The position numbers and the translations under genes are program-made. The notes under the pieces were generated by a model that searched no databases, had not been told where the DNA came from, and saw nothing but the letters and a program-made list of their open reading frames with translations. Of a stretch of 64,000 bases of DNA, positions 45,162 through 56,036 are shown piece after piece; positions within the stretch are counted from its first letter, which is position 1; every line of letters starts with the position of its first letter. The DNA comes from Hyposmocoma kahamanoa (Eukaryota; Arthropoda; Insecta; Lepidoptera; Cosmopterigidae), in contig NW_020654810.1 of the NCBI RefSeq assembly GCF_003589595.1, positions 17,448,594-17,512,593 of the forward strand, in the 5' to 3' direction.

Positions 45162-45245
45162 TAGGGCTAGCACGACATGCGAGAACAGCAGTACCTCGCG
45201 CTAAGTCGCTCTCGTGCTAGTCGCGCCCTACCGTGCCAGCCCTAC
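45162..45245. mobile_element. Fold-back MITE family F, copy 3
   Basis: 84 bp. Left end TAGGGCTAGCACGAC, right end GTGCCAGCCCTA, with inner arms TCGCGCTAAGTCGCTCTCGT. It is the shortest complete copy. Confidence 0.7.
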
Positions 45246-46699
45246 AAGTTGTGATTGATTCCATCAAGTATCTTGATAGCCTAACTTGTTTAAAGTCTTT
45301 TTGTTTTATTTATCAATTTTTTCGTTAATAAGTAACAAATTGAATGTTTTTAGTTGAAATGTTTTAACTGAACTTTATTTAATGATTCAAAGCGTATTAT
45401 TGTGACGTAAGCTTTCGATAAACCACATATAATACACATCAACAACATTCATTGAAATATTTCTGTATATCACACAAGGAGATTATTTGGGCTTACGCAA
45501 CCACTCACACAAGATCTTTACAATATCTACACAACTTTTCTAATAGCAACTATAGCGAGTTCAAGTTAAACTGGCATTATATTACATGGCCCGGATGTAT
45601 GTGATATTGACATTTCTTGCCTTCTGAACTGGCTACCGGGAGTAAACTTTTGCGAAATAAAATTTACTTCTTAGACACAAGAACAAAAACAGTACATGAA
45701 CACTTACAACTTATGTGCGCAAACGCGGCCTTATCGTTAAGAACGATCTCTTCCAGACAACCGTTGAGATAGAGGAAGGCTCATCAGAGCGGGATACGTA
45801 GTGTGCCAATAGCAAAATTTGAATTGTATGAATAAACAAAAACTCTCATTATATTTTATCAAATAATAAATACCGATATTGCATACCTATATATACATTA
45901 GTATATATAAATATACATAAATATACTTATACTTACCACTAAATACATACAAGACATTAAAATAATGACACGAGCAAAAAAAATCGATTCGAATAACGCA
46001 ACGTGCATTTGTACGTACGTGATTTTAAAAGGGTTCCCGGTGATATTTGTAAGGTTCTTAGCAAATTTGTTCGTGACTATGGCTATGTATACACGGTACC
46101 CTTTAAAATGTAGAGAAATATAATTTTGGAAACTAGTATTAGTTTCAATGCGATGTTCTCATACTTCAAATGTACAGCATTAAATTATGTAAGTTTTTAA
46201 TCTAAAACGATAATTGCGACAAAAGATAAAAGTCGCGTCATAATGTAATATACCGAGGCAAGTTGTGTGGGCAGTCTGCGCTTCTGGAAAATTTGGCTAC
46301 AAAGGTCGGTTGTATTAAAAATTCATAACAGTCGTGTTTATTCGAGTATTTTTAGGACAGTTAACTTAGAAAGTGCCTTAGGTTAAGCTTTTGATTTTTT
46401 TTGGACTTTAAATTTTCATAAAAACGTAGATATTATCTGAAATAATTAATTTAGGAAGTTCCTTATGACTGAAACTCAATGTGTGATTTTATAAGACTTG
46501 AACACTGATTATAATATTTTGTTCTATTTAACCATCAGAATTGATCTCATATTTTAAAGTAGTTCAATATTAAATAGTGCAGCCCTTTGGTTGTTTTAGA
46601 GCATTTTATAGTAATTTAAATATTTTTTATGAATATTTCCATATTAGTATTTAATACTTGTCTTAAAATAAAGTTTTATATGAAACTTATAGTTTTACA
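45246..46699. other. AT-rich stretch with no supported feature
   Basis: No recognisable coding or repeat structure. Confidence 0.45.
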
Positions 46700-46714
46700 A
46701 ATGAATATTGTTAA

Positions 46715-46885
46715 ACATAGGAAATGAAACTATTTTTCCGGATTTAAATCGCGTATATTTGGTTTTTCAAACAAACCGAGAGGTGGTACAGTCTTCAACC
46801 AGTTATGTCAAATATTGATGCAAACCACCCTATTTTTTTCACTATAGGTACAATAGTTATTAATTAAATACCTTATTTTTAATTT
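46715..46885. repeat. Left inverted repeat of the Penelope-like element
   Basis: Reads CATAGGAAATGAAACTATTT, CCGGATTTAAATCGCGTATA, GTGGTACAGTCTTCAACCAG, TTGATGCAAACCACCCTATT, then ATTAATTAAATACCTTATTT. It is the reverse complement of 48040-48265, except that it lacks a block of about 40 nt present there. Confidence 0.85.
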
Positions 46886-47005
46886 TACAAAAAAACTTTC
46901 CAATTTACGCTATATTAAGTTTTACAAATTATTTTATCGAATGAATTTTAATTAAGTTCAATTTATTATTAATTATTAATAGAAATTAGAATAAACTAAA
47001 ATATA

Positions 47006-48013
47006 TTAATTAGTACTGCAGTCTGATGTCTGTTTGGGATTTTTCATTAGAGGAAATACTGGATCCCAAACTGGTGGTACGGAGAAACCATCTTCCCTGT
47101 TGAAATTAGGATGTTTTTTAATTTCAATGGCCTCTCGCAGCATCCTGGGTAGATAACGGACGTCTTTTGCAAGGACCTGGGGTTTGTGAAACTTCATTGA
47201 ATGTGTAGGTTTATCCATGACATGCTCGCAGACTGCAGACTTGTTTACGCGACGGTGTTTGACATCAGCTATATGTTCTTTGACGCGTGTACAAATACTT
47301 CGCTTTGTTTGTCCAACATAAGAGAGACCGCACTCACAGTCAAGCTTGTAAACTCCTGCATCCTGTAAGGGGCTGTTACATTTCACGTGTCGCAGGAACT
47401 GAGAAATCTTCCTCAGGGGCTTGAAGTAGGTCTTTATAGATGCGCGCCTGAGGACTCTTCCGATCTTGTCTGTAACACCTCTCACGTAAGGTAAGATGGC
47501 AGGTCTTCGCTCGACTGTTGGTGGTTTCACACGAGGCCTGTGGCATTGGCGTGGAATCTTCAACTTATTCGCATGTAGGACTTGCTTTATATGTTGAAGT
47601 TCCCCTGCCAGATGATTACTGTCGCAGACACCATGTGCTCTCTGAAACAAAGATTTGCCCACGGTAGCTAACTGGCTAGGATGGTGATGGGAATTACCAT
47701 TGAGATACCTATCTGTATGGATTTTCTTTCGAAATACATTATGGACTAAGGTGTTATTAGGATTTCTTTTAATTAAAACATATAAGAAAGCTAAAGTACC
47801 ACAATTCTCTTGTTCCATGGTAAATTGGATCTTAGTACTAAAAGAATTAAGATGGTCCAAGAAAGAAGGTATGCTATCTTTAGGTAATATTGTGAAAGTA
47901 TTATCAAAGTACCGTTTGAAAATCTTCGGCCTAGCTGGGGCCATGGGTAAAACTCGCTCCTCGAAGTCTTCCATGAAAATATCGGCAACAACGGGAGATA
48001 CCGGGGAGCCCAT
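47006..48013 (-). CDS. Penelope-like retroelement polyprotein: partial reverse transcriptase plus GIY-YIG nuclease
   Basis: A 335-codon open frame. Residues 1-11 (MGSPVSPVVAD) are the conserved reverse transcriptase block; the sequence upstream (FYKIDGIA) is in frame but stops after a few codons, so the fingers and first catalytic Asp are lost. The YVDD box is YFDN at residues 35-38, with an aspartate replaced. Residues 92-112 (VFRKKIHTDRYL, SHHHP) are typical of the family. Residues 220-247 (GVYKLDCECG, SYVGQTKRSICTRVKEH) form the GIY-YIG core, with Tyr222, Tyr232, Gly234, Arg243 and a downstream EAIEIKKH glutamate at about 294-297. Normally such proteins copy their own RNA at chromosome ends or nicks. 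This copy cannot make a full enzyme, though its nuclease half looks intact. It lies between long inverted repeats. Confidence 0.9.
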   Translation of the reverse strand: MGSPVSPVVADIFMEDFEERVLPMAPARPKIFKRYFDNTFTILPKDSIPSFLDHLNSFSTKIQFTMEQENCGTLAFLYVLIKRNPNNTLVHNVFRKKIHTDRYLNGNSHHHPSQLATVGKSLFQRAHGVCDSNHLAGELQHIKQVLHANKLKIPRQCHRPRVKPPTVERRPAILPYVRGVTDKIGRVLRRASIKTYFKPLRKISQFLRHVKCNSPLQDAGVYKLDCECGLSYVGQTKRSICTRVKEHIADVKHRRVNKSAVCEHVMDKPTHSMKFHKPQVLAKDVRYLPRMLREAIEIKKHPNFNREDGFSVPPVWDPVFPLMKNPKQTSDCSTN

Positions 48014-48035
48014 TGCTATACCGTCAATTTTGTAA

Positions 48036-48275
48036 AATTAAAAATAAGGTATTTAATTAATAACTATTGAAACTATATATATATAGTGAAAAAATAGGGT
48101 GGTTTGCATCAATATTTCACATAACTGGTTGAAGACTGTACCACCTCAGTCAACCGTGACCATGGGACCTGTAAAGGGCCCGAAACGTCGGTTTGTTTGA
48201 AAAAACAAATGTACTCGATTTAAATCCGGAAAAATTGTTTCATTTCCTATGTGTAACAATCGCGAAAACCTAAGA
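48036..48275. repeat. Right inverted repeat of the Penelope-like element, with ribozyme-like motif
   Basis: Mirrors 46715-46885. It additionally contains GTGACCATGGGACCTGTAAA, GGGCCCGAAACGTCGG (about 48155-48191), then the outer end TTTCATTTCCTATGTGTAAC. CGAAACGTC is the canonical 3' half of the hammerhead core found in Penelope-like elements. Confidence 0.85.
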
Positions 48276-49244
48276 ACTCGAAATATTGTAAAAGTTTAAG
48301 AGATGCTTATTTTTATTAAAACAATAGTAAGGTACCAATTTGATCTCAATTGTTATCCTACCTTAGAAGTTTTAATTTTTTTAAATGGTGTTTTGTTGAT
48401 TGTCATTCATTTATGTTTTTACCTTTTCAGTAGGCACTAATAAGAGAATTCTTTGAATAATATTCTCAGGAAGAAGATTTAATAAACCGTTTATTTTTGT
48501 AAAATTGAGTTTTATTTTGACATAATTTTTGTGATATTGAGCCAAATTTTGAATGCAAAAGGGATTTTTGTAGTTTTTATCTTCATAAGTAACAGCTATT
48601 ACAAAGTACATTATTTTTATTGATAAAGAACTTAACAAACGCGTCCAATGATATATAACATGTTATATTCAAAAATAAAGATAAGGAAATATTTAAAAAA
48701 ATCGTGATCTAAATTTTATATTGGCAGTCCTGTAAAGTTTATGAGTTTTGATTTGTGGCTTTTTTGCATTCAATGAGCGATATGTACTGCATATGTGTAT
48801 AGAGACATGAGCGGAATGGCTAGAAACATTTAAGTAGGCTTTATTAGATAATATTTATATTTTATCTAACTCCCAAGCGCTTAAATATAGAATGACAAAC
48901 TATAGACGTTAAATCTAATGAATTGAGCATACAATATAATGGTACAGTCAAAGACGAAAAAAATATTACGAAAACATTTGAAGCTCCGATTTGATACAAT
49001 ACTGTGATAATAATCTTTGGTTTTTCCTTTTTTACGCCTGTAGACAATTACAAAAGGATTTCAAACATATTGAATTTGTTTTGTTATATTTTCGTTCATA
49101 AAACATGCAAAATTATTACTTGCCAACGTGGTTCTGAAAACTGAGACCAATTACGAATACCGATACTCGTATTGACAAACAAAAATGCTATAATTTCGTT
49201 TGGAGAACTTTGTTGTTACTTCGACTTTGACGACTCCATATCTT
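48276..49244. other. AT-rich stretch with no supported feature
   Basis: No recognisable coding or repeat structure. Confidence 0.4.
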
Positions 49245-49385
49245 ATAATTATCTTTCTTTGGAAATGGAACCATGTTTTCAGATTTAAATCACTTATTTG
49301 TTTTTTTTTTCTGATTGCCAAAAAAGTCAGCCCTGTCCGTGGGATCTGTAAAAAACCTGAAACATTGGATTTGTTAGTTCATTCC
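49245..49385. repeat. Diverged family C (Penelope-derived) fragment
   Basis: TTTCTTTGGAAATGGAACCA, CAGATTTAAATCACTTATTT, then GTGGGATCTGTAAAAAACCT and GAAACATTGGATTTGTT, parallel to GACCTGTAAAGGGCCCGAAA. Confidence 0.5.
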
Positions 49386-49390
49386 CATTT

Positions 49391-49605
49391 TTAACACCAA
49401 GTGACGGGACGACCAAGACGTGCGCCTAAGCGATAACTGTTGCAGTTTGTTTGTTTGCAGACATAAGTTGGCAAGTCCCATGTGCCTATATTTTCACTTA
49501 CCCTTCTAAACCGGAACACAGAAATGTTCCTTTTACTTATTCGCAGAAATAGGTAACGTGGCAGTACCTCACTGGACGAACTCTTTCGCAAGGAGCTCTA
49601 TTGTT
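49391..49605 (-). repeat. SINE-B copy with an internal deletion
   Basis: CACCAAGTGACGGGACGACC to GCGATAACTGTTGCAG, then jumps to AGACATAAGTTGGCAAGTCC and ends CTTTCGCAAGGAGCTC. The GTGCCACTCAG-GCCCGTCACC part is replaced by a short TTTGTTTG run. Confidence 0.75.
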
Positions 49606-49654
49606 ATTAAAACAATTTTGAGAACTGTATGAAGTTTGCGTCTTCTACTTCACT

Positions 49655-49765
49655 GATGAGGTCCCTGTACAGGCTTGCTTGCACAAGTAAGTGTATTTAC
49701 CGTATAACCAAAGATTAATAATGATAGGGAGGGACACTATAAACAAGCCTTAAGTAATAAGGATA
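49655..49765 (+). repeat. Repeat family I fragment
   Basis: GAGGTCCCTGTACAG, CTTGCACAAGTAAGTG, CCGTATAACCAAAGATTAAT, then GGGAGGGACACTATAA, parallel to 63640-63710. Confidence 0.5.
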
Positions 49766-49810
49766 TGGGACTTTTCATTTCCAAAATAGCAATCACGGAA
49801 ACCTAAGAAA

Positions 49811-50640
49811 TCGGGCTTATTTTGTTTATTATATTAGTTTCGTCTTTTGTACGAGTAGTTACTGTACCTAGTATTTGTTCTTAATTTCTCTTTGCCTAAT
49901 GGTATATTATGTAACTGATGAGAGATAGTCTTTGTCGTAAAGCCTGCGTACATAATGTGTTCGAATCCGCACTGTAATGTTGTTATTGGAACGTAAGATT
50001 TCATTCTTACTCGCAAATCTTTATTGTATATGACATTCGGAGGCTATTCAACACAAAGGAATCTTCCTAAAAAACGGCCCGGGGACCTATAAAGCGGTAT
50101 AATGGCATGATTATATATGCTGAGGGAGACGTTAACAACTTTTCATCCAATTTTTTTTAATGCGACTTTATTTTGTAACTCTGATTATGGCCGTTATGAT
50201 GTTTTTTTTATGGATTTGGTTAGGTGCGTCGTTGTTATTACAATGGTATTTTTTACATTGAAATGGGAAAGATCATAGTCATTAAATCAGCTTGTAAATT
50301 GTTGTTTCAACTTACAGACAGAAACTATTGTAATCAAGATACTGTCAATATCGTTAAAGCAGGCAAAGTCCCAATATATCTCTATTTTAAACTACGTGCT
50401 CAAGCGTCACTGGTATTGACTGTGACGTCATTTAACGCATCCGATCATTCCAACATGGTCGCAAATAGTTACCTTGAAACACCGCTAGATGGTATTAGTT
50501 GTATCCTGAAACGCGCTATCGTTTTGTTACATACGGAGGATAAGTAGTTTCGGGTGTAAAAGTGAAGTTAAGACCTTACTTCATAGGATCATTTCTATAG
50601 TAAGCTCTTCAAGCGAGTTTCACAATACGTGAGATTCTGT
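49811..50640. other. Stretch with one unexplained 107-codon frame
   Basis: A plus-strand frame at 50224-50547 (MRRCYYNGIFYIEMGKIIVI onward, ending LLHTEDK) has mixed composition and no recognised domain, splice sites or neighbours. It is probably chance or part of an unidentified repeat. Confidence 0.3.
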
Positions 50641-50770
50641 TAGCCACGAAGATGAGACGTGGCGCGGCGCCTTGAGCGTGAGGCGGGCGATGGTGGATCA
50701 CCATCAGCCCTCGATGATCGTTCGCTCCCTCATGCGAGTGGGGGAGGGTGGGGCGTTGTCGCTTTCTGAG
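50641..50770. repeat. GC-rich patch, unidentified
   Basis: A short block (GAGACGTGGCGCGGCGCCTT; GCGATGGTGGATCACCATCA; GGGGGAGGGTGGGGCG), sharply GC-richer than its flanks. It contains a small palindrome, GATGGTGGATCACCATC. Probably a retroelement fragment. Confidence 0.35.
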
Positions 50771-50811
50771 TGGTTAATTTTTTGAACCCCTTTTATAACT
50801 AAAAGATTATC

Positions 50812-50900
50812 GATTTCTTCGATTTTCGCGATTGTTACAAGTAGGAAATGAAACTATTTTTCTGGATTTCAATCGCGTATATTTGTTTTTTCAAACTAAA
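50812..50900. repeat. Family C (Penelope-derived) outer end
   Basis: TTCGCGATTGTTACAAGTAG, then GAAATGAAACTATTTTTCTG and TTTCAATCGCGTATATTTG. Only one arm is present. Confidence 0.65.
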
Positions 50901-51014
50901 AGAATATTTAGTCCTGTGCTAATACCGGCTGAATCATGGCTTGATTCCCACCCAATACATGTATGAAAAATAAGTTTTGTTTACGGGCTGTTTAGAAACT
51001 ATTAAAAATAATTG

Positions 51015-51175
51015 AGTTCTTAGATTTTCGTGATTGTTACACTTAGGAAATTAAACTACTTTCACTACCCATGGTCACGGTTGACTGATGGGACCTGTAA
51101 AGGGCCCGAAACGTCGGTTTGTTTGAAAAAACAAATATCCGCTATTCAAATCCGGAAAAATAGTTTCATTTTAAT
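51015..51175. repeat. Palindromic Penelope-derived fragment with hammerhead-like motif
   Basis: The left arm GTGATTGTTACACTTAGGAA leads to CCCATGGTCACGGTTGACTG. The motif follows: CTGATG at 51085-51090, GGGACC-TGTAAA-GGGCCC as a possible stem II (one mismatch), and GAAACGTC at 51108-51115. The right arm ends AATCCGGAAAAATAGTTTCA. Confidence 0.7.
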
Positions 51176-51180
51176 TTTCA

Positions 51181-51954
51181 ACTTTAACGTTCACTTTAGA
51201 GAAAATTTTAGTACCGTCGTTAGCAAACCAGAGACGTGTTTACCCTCATGAGCGCACGACATTAATATTTACACATGGACTTTATAATAAGCTTAGTTTT
51301 AAAAATGCTGGTCGTTGTTGTCGGGTTATGCCTACACGTAAATTGTATTACTTTTAATTAATTCAGATTAAAAACTGTGAAATCATTAGTATCTGTTATT
51401 TGTTTGCGACGATGACTGCTAGTAATTTATTCAATCATGTTTGAAATTAAAGATCCACCAACCGATCTATGTTGAATCGTTCGACGTCGACCGGTTGGTT
51501 TGGTAACATTGGTTTATGGACGAATATCGATCGATCAAACATCAATCGAATATTGATCAATGATGGATTTAGTAATTCATATACATGGGCTCTAAGTAGC
51601 TTTTAAAAAGAGCCTGCAATGATCGTCGATCATTCCATTTTTATCTGATGTCGCATTTAAGGTTATCAGGGGGCAAGTGCAAAATGTCCGTAAAAAGATT
51701 ATTCCATCATTTAATGACAAATTGAGCAGATCGATTTGTTTTTGGCGAAATCCTAAAAAGGCACCGCCAATGAGTTAAAAGAATAAGAAGTATGAACTGT
51801 CAATTGACGTAGACTCATCACATTCTAGAATCGACTATAGATTGATGTGGAAACACCATAAGAGGTTTACCAGAGGTACCTGCGGCCAATGTCGTTGATC
51901 TTATTTTTTACTATACGATGATATTTTGCAATATTCATGAACGAGTATTTTTTA
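51181..51954. other. AT-rich stretch with no supported feature
   Basis: A cluster of ATCGATC/ATTGATC words lies near 51465-51565. Nothing else was recognised. Confidence 0.4.
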
Positions 51955-52195
51955 TCTGCTCATAACAGTTGCAGTGCCACCTAGAGCTTCAAATCGCAAA
52001 TACCTTAAGAGCAATTTCGCTGCGCCTGTCACCCTAAGACATAAAGTTGACAGGTCATCTATACTTGTAGTTTAATCAGCACCCTTACCCTTCAAAACTG
52101 GAACGCAGTAATGCTCACAATACTGCTTGGCGGCAGATATAGGGATGGTAGCAGTTCCTGGATGTACTATTTCACAAGGAACTTTACTGCTAATA
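51955..52195 (-). repeat. SINE-B copy, 3' end missing
   Basis: CATAACAGTTGCAGTGCCAC through CGCAGTAATGCTCACAATAC and TGCTTGGCGGCAGATATAGG to CACAAGGAACTTTACTGC. Confidence 0.75.
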
Positions 52196-52554
52196 AAAAT
52201 ATACATTTGATTTACAGTTATGTTTTGTAGAATACCTAACTGTAATCGCGCAATAAGAAACAGGATACTCATTGAATACAATAATAAATATCTTGTAAGT
52301 GATTTACTAGAGGGTGTAGACTGTATAGCAATAATCCATCGTATACATAGTCAATGTGTGCACTAAATCAGAGAGAATCGCGGCCGCTACAAAAGTTATT
52401 GCAGCACCATAAATTCGGGTACAGACGATATATGTGGACCCTGCTCTGTTTAGTGACCTCGATTGTGATTGCTTATAGGGTATTTTTTGGGCCCTTGTTG
52501 AAAAAAAAAACGTACCTGACGAATTGACGATCAGGGCATTTATGTACCTGGAAA

Positions 52555-52860
52555 ATGCTCGGGGAACTCAAGTTAGGGAATGCACAGCGCCTGTCTTTGA
52601 TTTATATACAACGTGTAATACGCTATTTTGGTCACGTTGCACGTACAGATGTTGATAACTTGGAGTGTTTAATGGTGATAGAGAGGTGGAGGAAAATACA
52701 AAGAGAATCAGGAATCCGAAACAATGCTTAGATCTGATCTCCGAGTAACTGGAGCAACCTGTCAGCGCCGCACTTCACCAGGCTATTGAGCTCAACCGAT
52801 GGAGTCGGATGATTGGCAGGATGAAATGGAGTCAGGATCCTCAGCAGTTTTCTTTCAATA
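52555..52860 (+). pseudogene. LINE polyprotein C-terminal fragment
   Basis: Reads RLSLIYIQRVIRYFGHVART, DVDNLECLMVIERWRK, then after frame changes SELTGATVS-AALHQAIELN-like residues (about 52735-52790) and GRMKWSQDPQQF. RYFGHVAR and the later AIELNRW block mark the end of a common insect LINE. Stops interrupt it. Confidence 0.75.
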
Positions 52861-53525
52861 TAAATTTTATTTCAAGCTAAAGTTGTTCAGTGGGAACTTT
52901 AATGTCCTTAAGTATGAATACCCCTTTATGTTACAGCCTGTATATTGATGGGTTGAATAATCGATCTATTCGTTTCCAACGCAGTTTTGGGGGAATCCGC
53001 CTGACGTATTGGATCTTTTCTTATTAACGATTTCTAAAGAAAATTGTTGGCATAAATACTTGCAATATCTTTTTAGTAACACACGACATTGCTTTAGCAA
53101 CTCACTATAGTACCCCATGCGTAAAAATTATTATAACTTGCCTACATCGTATAGGATTTCTGCCTAAATCCTTATAGCGGCAAAAAATGTATATAAAAAG
53201 AAAACATGCTGCCCACGTACACGTGCCTATCTAATATAAGGCCTTACACAGACGAACGATCAAAGAAGATGAATTTCAAAATTAAGATGAAAATGCTGTA
53301 GAAGATACAGGTACATTATTACGCATTTAAACGTGATTTAACAGATAATTAACGAATAAATAAGATTTTCGGAATAATCATTATTACTTGCTGCATTTTT
53401 CGTAAAACACTTAGCAATAAAAAAGAAGAGTAAAATCACAAAGTGAACAACTTTTTTCTTTATTTAATATTGAGCATATCTTCTTCTTTTTAAAACTCAT
53501 TTTTGGATTGTTATTTTTCTTTTTA
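52861..53525. other. AT-rich stretch with no supported feature
   Basis: No recognisable coding or repeat structure. Confidence 0.4.
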
Positions 53526-53672
53526 CAATATCAAGTGACGGGACGAGCCAGTCGTGCGCCTGGTGGTTAGCTACACGCCTGTCCATAACAGTTACAGTGC
53601 CACTCAGAGCTTTAAATTCGCCCGTCACCCTGCGATATAAGTTGACAAGTCTCATGTGCGTGTAATTTCACC
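53526..53672 (-). repeat. SINE-B 3' half
   Basis: ATATCAAGTGACGGGACGAG through CATAACAGTTACAGTGCCAC and CGCCCGTCACCCTGCGATAT, ending GTAATTTCACC at the Tc1 remnant. Confidence 0.75.
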
Positions 53673-53689
53673 AAATGTTCAAAAATTTC

Positions 53690-54387
53690 AACGCATGCTC
53701 TATAAGGTGTCCGACGTTCTTTTCTGGAATCTTCTCCCAATACTATTAAGTAGTTCAAACAGCTAATGTTGGGTGCGCATATCTTCTTAAGCGCTCGGAC
53801 TCGCTGTTTGGCTGGTCTCAAATTTGTTCAATTGGATTTTGGTTCGGGCTATTGGCAGCCTGTGGTAAAATGCGAACTTTTGGCTCCCTGCAGGACTGAT
53901 ATCGTCGCCCTTCACTCGTCTGTGAACAGCACGTTACGCCATTTCTCCATATCTCTTACAAGGTATTGACGTCTAAACCTTAAACGGTTTGCACAATGAG
54001 ATCCATTCGGTTTGGTTCAGATTTTTCGCATTCTCGGTCGTTCCTGGTCTTCATGTAAACGCTTCTGTATGGTCTGATCAGTGACAAGGGTGCCAGTAGT
54101 CCAGTGTAGACGATTTTGTAAAGTACGTGCCGTAAAAGTCTGCTCACGTCGGGCACAAAGTCTAACGTATACCGAACTTCATGGATGGTGGTAGCAAGAA
54201 CTCGTCTCGAGGCAAGACAAAATAAGGAAACACTACCGGTCCCCTGATACCGATTCCATAGGTTTTGAATAGTTCTTCGCCAAAATCCAAGTTGTAAAGC
54301 TCCATCATATTGTGATTGATCAGTTCCAATTAATATAACGGTTCTGGTACCAGTAGCGTAATCCATAAAGCGACGAATTCTCGGCAT
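53690..54387 (-). pseudogene. Tc1-like transposase remnant
   Basis: From an ATG at 54387 the minus strand gives MPRIRRFMDYATGTRTVILI, the helix-turn-helix region with NLWNRYQGTGSVS, then HEVRYTLDFVPDVSRLLRHV and LLAPLSLIRPYRS. After frame changes ANSPNQNPIEQI-D (about 53840-53800) carries the glutamate-containing NPIE-WD block of Tc1 transposases. Residues between, including the first catalytic aspartates, are not visible. Stops occur before and after. The 3' end is cut off where a SINE-B fragment begins. Confidence 0.7.
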
Positions 54388-54589
54388 TGTGTGTGTAGTG
54401 AAATGACCGATATACATGTAATAATTCCAAAACAACCATAACAATAAGTAAACTCGAGTTGAACAGTTCCGAAATGAAATCCAATAAGTTAACAAAAATT
54501 TCCACTTGAAAATGCGGGACGCAATTTTTCTCATCCCTGCTTCTACAGTATTATCGCCTACACATTTTCTTATCATTAACTTAATCAAT

Positions 54590-55002
54590 TATGCTCATAA
54601 TCACATTCAATGAAACCACTTTTATACACGTGGGTCTCATAAATCAACGTTGAAACGCAAACATACCAGTGGCCCTTATTTTATTTTGACGAGATATTTT
54701 GCTATTACATTTGATAGGATTTGTTAAAATACACCTACCATTCTGACTCTCATAATAATAAATCTTTGTCTAATTACAAAACTCTCAATCAAAGGTTGCT
54801 CTTCTTTCTATATTTACCAATGTTGTAGTAGTAGTAGCAGTAAAGCAGTAATCACTCATCACACTGCAGTATAATGACTGGTGTTTTACACCGTACGCGT
54901 CAATTACGGACGCGTTCGTTAATTAGTACTAACAGCTACTAATAATGCTGCTCTGAAACCCGTATTACTTCGCTTACACGTGTTGTAGGTATTTGTGCTT
55001 CT
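54590..55002. other. AT-rich stretch with no supported feature
   Basis: A short AGT-rich run lies near 54826-54842. Nothing else was recognised. Confidence 0.4.
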
Positions 55003-55085
55003 TACTATACCATCATCATCAACCCATTTTTACTCTCACTGAGCACAGGTCTCTTCTCACGCCAGGGTTTGTTCGTTGTGTTAGG
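55003..55085 (-). repeat. LINE/SINE tail with (ATG)n-type end
   Basis: ATCATCATCAACCCATTTTT, then CTCACTGAGCACAGGTCTCT and TCTCACGCCAGGGTTTG. Read on the minus strand this is the 3' tail of a repeat I recall as abundant in Lepidoptera (a CATCATCATC edge followed by a CACTGCTGAGCACAGGTCTC-like block). Confidence 0.55.
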
Positions 55086-55917
55086 GTCCCAATGATAGCT
55101 AAAAAGGCAGCGCGTTATCATCCAGCGGCCTCATTTTCATTATACGGAAAGGTTTCCTCTTCCCAAAAGATAAATATGCAGTAACCATTACCCTCGATAA
55201 CAGGTACCTACTTATTCGTAAGCTTAATAGCTATTAAACGGTAAAGGGAATGAATGGACCAACTATTATTTGTAAATGTACCGTAACTAGCTGTGCGATA
55301 TGGTAGGGATCCAAATGTGTTCTTCCGTGTATTTGTATGGAAAACATAAATGCTGATTCAACTTGTATTAATAGGCCAGTAGATATTACACACAACTACG
55401 TCCTAAGGGGGTCGACACGGAGTCGCATTAAGCCGGTGAGAAAAATATTTATATCCATGTAATAAGAGCGAAAATGACATTGTGCGTTTTGCATCGGCGA
55501 TCCAAGCGGACGCGAAACGTGTAACGACTTCCTTGTGAATAAATGTGGCGAGTCCCTTATACGTACTTTATTAATAGTTACAAATGTACCTACTTAAAAT
55601 AAAATTAATGAAATCGGCTTTATTTGACAAGCAAAATACATAAATTACAAACAATTATAGAAAATTACATAAGGCACTAACTAAATTAAATTTGACTCAA
55701 ATAATAATTATACATAGAACATAATCAAATTAACTAATAATAACAATAACAATAGCAATGAAGTATTAATAAATTTAAATTGCACAATACTAAACATACA
55801 TAAATACACACTACTACGTAAAGCTTACGCGAGTCGCGAGATTGCTTTTCAAACATCCACAGAAAACATTTATGTTTGAAAGTTGGTAGTGCTTGAGACA
55901 CTCACACAGCCGCTCGA
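55086..55917. other. Stretch with no supported feature
   Basis: No recognisable coding or repeat structure. Confidence 0.4.
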
Positions 55918-56036
55918 ATCCATATTTGCAAAACACAAATTTGTACCTTAACTATGGAAAAATATAGATGAATATGCTATAGGCGAAAAACATGACGCGA
56001 TCGACGCTTCGACTCTGCGCCAGTGTGAGTTGAGCC
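55918..56036. mobile_element. Harbinger-like MITE, right half
   Basis: TCCATATTTGCAAAACACAA through GATGAATATGCTATAGG to GACGCTTCGACTCTGCGCCA and GTGTGAGTTGAGCC, followed by TTA (56037-56039). It lacks the left terminal repeat. Confidence 0.7.

Noticed and set aside
47700..48035. A 111-codon plus-strand frame
   Set aside because: It is the antisense shadow of the Penelope-like protein.
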